64,000 nt of DNA from Planctomycetota bacterium (GTDB taxonomy: Bacteria > Planctomycetota > PLA2). The stretch lies in assembly GCA_021776785.1 (NCBI GenBank), contig JAJFFF010000001.1, forward strand, positions 29,403 to 93,402, read 5' to 3'. Under the pieces are notes generated by a model. That model was not told the origin of the DNA. It ran no database searches and saw nothing but the letters and a program-made list of their open reading frames with translations. Positions 59,361 to 64,000 of the stretch are shown in pieces; within the stretch, counting starts at the first letter, position 1, and each line of letters starts with the position of its first letter. The translations under genes and the position numbers were made by a program.

Positions 59361-60697
59361 TGCGCGCCGACCTGGCGCCGAACCGACTCGTTCGGGTTTG
59401 GGCTCCGCTCGCGGCGACGTTCTTGCTCGTCACGGGCTCCACACCCGTCGTGAATGCGTCCATCAACCGATTGCCGGGTCGCGTGCACGAAGCCGAACTC
59501 GCCTCGTTCGCGTTGCTACTCGTGTGCATGATCGTGATCCACAGCCCGCTGTTCGTGACGCGCGAAATCGCGATCAAGCTCTCCGTTGATACCGACGGCT
59601 CCCGCCGCGCTCTCCGCTTCGGGCTGTTCGCCGCGGTTTTCGTTTCGGCGTTTGAAGTCATCATGGCGCTTACGCCGTTCGGGACGTGGGTCCTCTCGCG
59701 GTTCACGCAACGCGCTGACTTGGTGGCGATGGCGCAACCCGCGTTCCTGCTCATCGCGCCGGTCCCCTTCTTCATCGCGATCCGGGCGGTGTACCAAGCG
59801 CATCAGATTCGCGCCGACGACACCGTGTGGGTTGGCCTCGGCACGGGCGTGCGCATCGCGCTCACCGCCGTCATCGGTTTGGTTCTCGCGCCGCGCACCG
59901 GGCTGGACGGACCGACTTTGGGCGCCTGGTGCGTGCTCGGCGGCATCATTGTCGAAACCGTGTTCGCGTTTTTCCGCGCGCGCCACTCGTCGCGACCGCC
60001 CGCGACCAGCACAGAAGTAACGATGGATCCGGTGCGGTTCGGCGTGCCGTTGATGATCGCCAACTTCTTAGGCGTCGCGGTGTCGCTCGGCTACCTCCGC
60101 ATCGCCGGCATGGTTCCGCTCGACCTCCAAAAGATTTCGCTCGCCGCGTTTCAAGAGGTGAAGTCGATCCACTGGCTGTTGGGCGCCGGCGGGTTCGCGC
60201 TGCAGTCGCTGACAACGGCGAAAGTACGGGAGCCCGGCGACGAGCGTTGGATGCTCCGCTTCGGCCTGTACGTTGGCGCCGGACTCTCGATGCTGTTTGC
60301 GTTGGTGGTGTTTACGCCGCTGCGCGACTTCCTATTGATCGACCTGCTCAAGGAGAAGGCGGGCGGGCCGGTCATGGCTGTGATTACCCCGGCGCTCATG
60401 GCCGCGATCTTGATGCCGGCGTTCAACGCGGTGCGGTTCACGCTGCGGGGCACGCTCATCTCCCGCGGCAAGAGTCGCGCGATCACGATGGTGAACATCG
60501 TGTCGCTGGCTTTGGTCATGGCCGCGATCGCGTTCGAGGTGTTGCCGTTTGGTGATAACGGCGCGCTGAACGCCTATCTCATTTGGAACATCGCGAACGT
60601 CGTCGAGATCATCATCTTGTGGCGCGTCGTGGGGAACGGCGTGCGCCCGCTGCCGCGCGGCTCCGGCCGCGGCGAAGCGTTGGGCTGTTCGAGCTAG
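59360..60697 (+). CDS. Polytopic MOP-superfamily flippase-like membrane protein
   Basis: A 445-residue integral membrane protein with roughly 10-12 hydrophobic segments, for example LAATFLLVTGSTPVVNASIN, FALLLVCMIVIHSPLFVT, FGLFAAVFVSAFEVIMALTP, PAFLLIAPVPFFIAIRAVYQ and MLFALVVFTPLRDFLLIDLL. The length and layout fit polysaccharide flippases or MATE-like MOP proteins. It may move a lipid-linked sugar or another amphipathic substrate. It is coupled to the upstream lipoprotein by a 1 bp overlap and converges on the next gene by 4 bp. Confidence 0.65.
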   Translation: MRADLAPNRLVRVWAPLAATFLLVTGSTPVVNASINRLPGRVHEAELASFALLLVCMIVIHSPLFVTREIAIKLSVDTDGSRRALRFGLFAAVFVSAFEVIMALTPFGTWVLSRFTQRADLVAMAQPAFLLIAPVPFFIAIRAVYQAHQIRADDTVWVGLGTGVRIALTAVIGLVLAPRTGLDGPTLGAWCVLGGIIVETVFAFFRARHSSRPPATSTEVTMDPVRFGVPLMIANFLGVAVSLGYLRIAGMVPLDLQKISLAAFQEVKSIHWLLGAGGFALQSLTTAKVREPGDERWMLRFGLYVGAGLSMLFALVVFTPLRDFLLIDLLKEKAGGPVMAVITPALMAAILMPAFNAVRFTLRGTLISRGKSRAITMVNIVSLALVMAAIAFEVLPFGDNGALNAYLIWNIANVVEIIILWRVVGNGVRPLPRGSGRGEALGCSS

Positions 60698-62262
60698 CGC
60701 TGGGCCTCAGCGTCGGCCACTTTGACCGAGAGGTCCAAGATTTGTTGGAGCGGAATGCGACCGCGCACGTGCAGGTGACCGTCGTTGACGGCGATCGCAA
60801 AAACGACCGGCAGCGTCCGCGGCCAATGCTGGGCCACCCGCGCGAGTTCCGGCACAGCCATCGCGCCCAACAGCAGAAACGGCTTGATTGCGCCCAGGTC
60901 GAGAACGACGACGCCATGGCGGCGCCGCATCACGGTGTCCGCTAACGCCGCGTGGGGATGACGTTCGCGGTCGGATTCTGAGTCCAGGCGCGCGATCGTG
61001 TTCACCACGGTGTGTTCGGCGCGCACGCCCTGTGCCTGGACGAGCTTGCCGTTGTGGATGGCGAATACGGAGCCGAACTGCGACAAGATCATCGCGAGCT
61101 GCGGGATGTCGGTGTTCCAACGAACGCGATGCAGCGCCACGCCTCCAGTCGTGCGGTACTTGTGGTCAAACGCCACGTTCACGTTGACGCCGAGTTCTTT
61201 AAAGACCTTGTTGAACGGGGCGGGGTCGAGCGCGGCGATCGCCTCGGCGACCGGCGCGTCTTTGCGGATGCTGTGGATGCCGCCGACGCTGTTGCTCGTC
61301 ATTCCCGGTGCGAAAAACACATCCGCGGAGTCTCCGGTCAGGTGAGGCGCGAGCGCGTAGCTTGCACCGAGCCATGCGAGCGCTTGTGCAGCCGAACCCT
61401 TTCCGAACTCTTCGTCAATGGTGCGCGTCAGAGCTTTGTCGAGGAACGCGCCGATCCCGCCGGACTCCACCGAAACGAGCGTCTCGTGCGGGAGGTAGTC
61501 CAAGAGCCTGTGCGCGCGCGGTTCGCCTAACGATTGCAGCCACCGCTGGGCCGCGCTGTCTTTTTTAGTGCGCCACACGAAGTTGATGTCGAGCGATCCT
61601 TTGTGGACACGGAGGCCGTAGTGGATGGACTCTGTGTTCGCGGCCGCGTCGACCGTGAGTCGCACCAAGATCTTGATCACGCGCGCTCGAATTCGTTTCA
61701 GCGCCGGAGGCCAGCCGAGCTGGAGGTCAAAGTCATTCGCCTCGATGTTCGCTTTCGCCTCTTTGATCAGTTCCGCCTCGGCGTCAAAGATCGTGGCGAC
61801 GGGGACGGTGAACGCAAAGTCTTGACCCGGAAGGAACGCAAACGACTTGTCGCCGTTTGGCGCGTCCAGCATCGCATTGCTGGACGCGCAGCGAATCCAT
61901 CCGTCGCGCGCCGAGACAAACGACTTGCGAGCCGTGGCCGGGATCGGCGCGTCCGGCTTGAGTTTGCTGATGCGCACGTTCCCTTCCTTGCCCGCAGCGG
62001 CAAAGATGGGCTGATCGCGGTCGTATGGGAGCTGGCGCGCCAGCAGCGCCTTTACAATCTCGTCCTCGCTGGGTCGTGTTTCGGCCTTGGTGGCGACGAG
62101 CAACGGCTCCAACATCTTCGCGATTTCCATGAGCCGCGCGGGCGACGCAAATCGTGCGGCGATGTAGGTGTCGGCCGGCAACCGGACGGTATCTTTCTCC
62201 GCCACCGGTTCGTCGGCCCACGCCAGCGAACCGAGCAAGGCTGCGATGATCCAAATCCTCAT
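60694..62262 (-). CDS. Secreted protein of unknown function
   Basis: A 522-residue protein with a signal peptide (IWIIAALLGSLAWA, cleavage near residue 15). The body is alpha/beta with no known motif. Features include an N-terminal TYIAARFASPARLMEIAKML segment, internal SIHYGLRVHKGSLDINFVWR and VVLDLGAIKPFLLLGAMAVP, and a C-terminal LHVRGRIPLQQILDLSVKVA. Such layouts recur in Planctomycete secreted proteins. The ATG at 62262 is fixed by the signal peptide and a TACGCT hexamer 6 nt upstream. Confidence 0.6.
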   Translation of the reverse strand: MRIWIIAALLGSLAWADEPVAEKDTVRLPADTYIAARFASPARLMEIAKMLEPLLVATKAETRPSEDEIVKALLARQLPYDRDQPIFAAAGKEGNVRISKLKPDAPIPATARKSFVSARDGWIRCASSNAMLDAPNGDKSFAFLPGQDFAFTVPVATIFDAEAELIKEAKANIEANDFDLQLGWPPALKRIRARVIKILVRLTVDAAANTESIHYGLRVHKGSLDINFVWRTKKDSAAQRWLQSLGEPRAHRLLDYLPHETLVSVESGGIGAFLDKALTRTIDEEFGKGSAAQALAWLGASYALAPHLTGDSADVFFAPGMTSNSVGGIHSIRKDAPVAEAIAALDPAPFNKVFKELGVNVNVAFDHKYRTTGGVALHRVRWNTDIPQLAMILSQFGSVFAIHNGKLVQAQGVRAEHTVVNTIARLDSESDRERHPHAALADTVMRRRHGVVVLDLGAIKPFLLLGAMAVPELARVAQHWPRTLPVVFAIAVNDGHLHVRGRIPLQQILDLSVKVADAEAQR

Positions 62263-62268
62263 GCGCCC

Positions 62269-62274
62269 AGCGTA
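62269..62274 (-). promoter_or_regulatory. TANNNT hexamer (TACGCT) before secreted protein
   Basis: TACGCT on the minus strand, 6 nt before the ATG at 62262. Confidence 0.45.
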
Positions 62275-62345
62275 ACGACTCCATGCAACCGCAACAAATG
62301 CAATCGCGGGCATGACGACGTGCGGCTTTGCAACAGAGTAGATGT

Positions 62346-62522
62346 ATGACGCGTAGTGCGCTGGTCGGGTTCGTCGTCGCAGTTATGAGCGTCGCCACGC
62401 TTGGGAAGCCGACGAAACGGTTATGGGGGCCGACACTCGATGGGACGCGCCTGTCGTTGGTGTCGCCCAAGCTGAGATTTGGAGCCGACGAGTCGTCCGC
62501 GCCGATCCCGCTACACCGTTGA
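62346..62522 (+). CDS. Small exported protein or gene remnant
   Basis: A 58-residue frame with a signal peptide (SALVGFVVAVMSVATLG) and a short mature part (RLWGPTLDGTRLSLVSPKLR). It ends abruptly, so it could be a truncated relic of a longer secreted protein or a genuine short secreted peptide. The 97 bp before the M28 gene show no continuation. No family recognised. Confidence 0.35.
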   Translation: MTRSALVGFVVAVMSVATLGKPTKRLWGPTLDGTRLSLVSPKLRFGADESSAPIPLHR

Positions 62523-62607
62523 GGCAGGCCTTAAGCCGGCGCGACCAAGTGGCGCGCAGCAAGCGCCTCACTTTGGAAGTCGTGCGCTAGCTTTTGCGCA
62601 AAACGTT

Positions 62608-62613
62608 TATGGT
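62608..62613 (+). promoter_or_regulatory. TANNNT hexamer (TATGGT) before M28 peptidase
   Basis: TATGGT, 6 nt before the ATG at 62620. Confidence 0.45.
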
Positions 62614-62619
62614 GGGCGC

Positions 62620-64000
62620 ATGCGCCTCGCTGTTTTCTTTTTGCTCGTGGCTTCTGTTTGTCGTGCGGGCGATCCCGATGTGAGTCCGGCGAGTCTGCCG
62701 GCGTTTACGGCTTACGAGAACGCGCTCATCGGCGCGGTTTCCCCGGCATCTTTACGCGGCTTTCACGATCGGATGGCGTCGCGGCCGCATCGCGCGGGAT
62801 CGGCTGGCGACCAAGCGGTCGTCGCATTCCTTGCGAAGTCGCTGCGCGCCTGGGGACTAGAAGTCGAAGTCCAAGAGATCGAGGTCTACCTCGCCGAACC
62901 GATCTCCGCATCGCTTTCGTTGGTGTCGCCGGTGCGCGTCGCGCTCCCGATCAAAGAGAAGGTCGTGGATACCTACAGCGCGCATCCCGAAGGATCGATC
63001 GGTTGGAACGCCTACAGTGGGAGCGGCGTCGCGGAAGCGAGCGTCGTATACGTCAACTACGGAACGAAAGAGGACTTCGCCCGGCTCGAAAAGTTGGGCG
63101 TGTCGGTCAAAGACAAGATCGTCATCGCGCGCTACGGCGGCAACTTTCGCGGATACAAAGCGAAGTTTGCCGAAGCGCGCGGCGCGGCCGGGTTAATCAT
63201 CTACACGGACCCGCACGACAACGGTTACTTCCGCGGGCTCGGTTGGCCCGAAGGCGGGTACGCCAACCCGTCCTGCATTCAACGCGGTTCCATTCTGACG
63301 CTGCCGTATCGCGGCGATCCGTTGACGCCGTTTGTTCCCGCCGGTGCCGATGCGGAACGCTTGGATCCCAATACGTTAGCGTTTCCCAAGATTCCGGTGC
63401 AGCCAGTCGGTTGGCGCGCGGCGCAAGAGATACTAAAGCGCATGGAAGGAGCGTCCGTTCCGCAGGCGTGGCAAGGCGCGCTTCCGTTCCGGTACCGTCT
63501 TGAAGGCGGCGACAAACTCCGCGTACGGCTTGAGGTCAAACAAAAGCGCGGGCTTGTCAAGACGAGCAACGTCGTCGGAATTATCCGGGGCACCGAAGAG
63601 CCGAATTCGTTTGTGATCGCGGGCGCGCATCACGATGCGTGGGACTTCGGAGCCGGCGACCCGCTCAGCGGAACGATTGTGGCACTCGAAGCCGCGCGCG
63701 CGTTCGGTCTCGCCGCAAAAAACGGCCACCGGCCGCGACGCAGCGTGGCGTTCGGGTTTTGGGCGGCCGAGGAGTTCGGCATCATCGGTTCGGTCGAGTG
63801 GTGCGAGCTTCACGCGCGCAAGTTGTTTGAAGGCGGGATCGCTTATCTCAACTTGGACATGGCGACGATGGGCAAAAACCTCGGCGCGAGTGCGGCGCCG
63901 TCGTTGCGTCCGGTCATCCAGCGCGCGGTCAAGCTCGAAACGGGTCGCGCGCTCGCGAAGTTCGGCGACCTCGGCGGCGGATCGGACCACATCGGGTTTT
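62620..64000 (+). CDS. M28 zinc peptidase, glutamate carboxypeptidase II type (partial)
   Basis: An exported peptidase (signal LAVFFLLVASVCRAG) that runs off the window after 460 codons. A PA insert is present (DKIVIARYGGNFRGYKAKFA, AAGLIIYTDPHDNGYFRGLG). The M28 catalytic core follows: zinc ligands His and Asp in AGAHHDAWDFGAGDP, the catalytic Glu and a ligand Glu in FWAAEEFGIIGSVEW, and an Asp ligand in AYLNLDMATMG. A further SDHIGF is visible at the edge. Similar enzymes trim C-terminal acidic residues from peptides. It recycles peptides in the periplasm, by inference. Confidence 0.85.
   Translation, partial: MRLAVFFLLVASVCRAGDPDVSPASLPAFTAYENALIGAVSPASLRGFHDRMASRPHRAGSAGDQAVVAFLAKSLRAWGLEVEVQEIEVYLAEPISASLSLVSPVRVALPIKEKVVDTYSAHPEGSIGWNAYSGSGVAEASVVYVNYGTKEDFARLEKLGVSVKDKIVIARYGGNFRGYKAKFAEARGAAGLIIYTDPHDNGYFRGLGWPEGGYANPSCIQRGSILTLPYRGDPLTPFVPAGADAERLDPNTLAFPKIPVQPVGWRAAQEILKRMEGASVPQAWQGALPFRYRLEGGDKLRVRLEVKQKRGLVKTSNVVGIIRGTEEPNSFVIAGAHHDAWDFGAGDPLSGTIVALEAARAFGLAAKNGHRPRRSVAFGFWAAEEFGIIGSVEWCELHARKLFEGGIAYLNLDMATMGKNLGASAAPSLRPVIQRAVKLETGRALAKFGDLGGGSDHIGF

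Overview
This is a 64 kb, high-GC stretch of a bacterial chromosome that I read as Gram-negative and probably Planctomycetota. The reasons are lipid A and heptose genes (LpxK, two LpxL/HtrB-type acyltransferases, HldE, a WaaF-like heptosyltransferase), a Skp/OmpH-like periplasmic protein, many small lipoproteins with Cys lipoboxes, a DUF1570-type secreted protein, a PQQ-propeller protein, a formylglycine-enzyme-like secreted protein, and an ECF sigma/CHAT cluster. The lineage is inference; no rRNA or tRNA is visible. Coding density is high, most genes sit in short operons with 1-13 bp overlaps, and GTG/TTG starts are common.

Layout. 0-8.4 kb: mostly minus-strand secreted, lipoprotein and repeat proteins, ending with a glutaryl-CoA dehydrogenase. 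8.5-12.4 kb: SppA peptidase, a methyltransferase pair and an effector-binding protein. 12.4-17.6 kb: a c-di-GMP pair (HD-GYP plus GGDEF), a UshA-type 5'-nucleotidase and a secreted basic heptapeptide-repeat protein. 17.7-21.4 kb: a glycosyltransferase, a membrane-anchored helical protein, and a FlaG-like/FliA/FlgM-like flagellar regulatory group. 21.4-25 kb: a heterodimeric ABC exporter. 25.4-26.7 kb: a gene-poor gap holding a candidate large structured RNA that ends in an intrinsic terminator. 26.7-31.2 kb: an FGE-fold secreted protein, a LysM protein and an exported charged protein. 31.1-42 kb: lipid A and heptose genes (lpxK, two acyltransferases, a deoxyhypusine-synthase-like gene, hldE) with an esterase, arginine decarboxylase and thioesterase. 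42-47 kb: a minus-strand operon of ECF sigma, small protein, TPR-CHAT protease and subtilase lipoprotein. 48.5-55.9 kb: a second glycan operon (split HldA/HldC-type genes, double WaaP-like kinase, two glycosyltransferases, heptosyltransferase, OmpH, MoxR). 56-57 kb: a response-regulator diguanylate cyclase. 57.0-57.4 kb: a convergent gap with a long inverted repeat carrying two perfect DnaA boxes. 57.4-64 kb: pyrI/pyrB, a lipoprotein plus flippase-like pair, a secreted protein and a truncated M28 peptidase.

A recurring pattern is a TANNNT hexamer 6-9 bp upstream of the start codon of many first-in-operon genes. This suggests widespread leaderless transcription, and it helped choose several starts. 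The most interesting items are the structured RNA at 25.4-26.3 kb, the DnaA-box inverted repeat at 57.1-57.3 kb, the leaderless promoter pattern, and the ECF-CHAT-subtilase operon.
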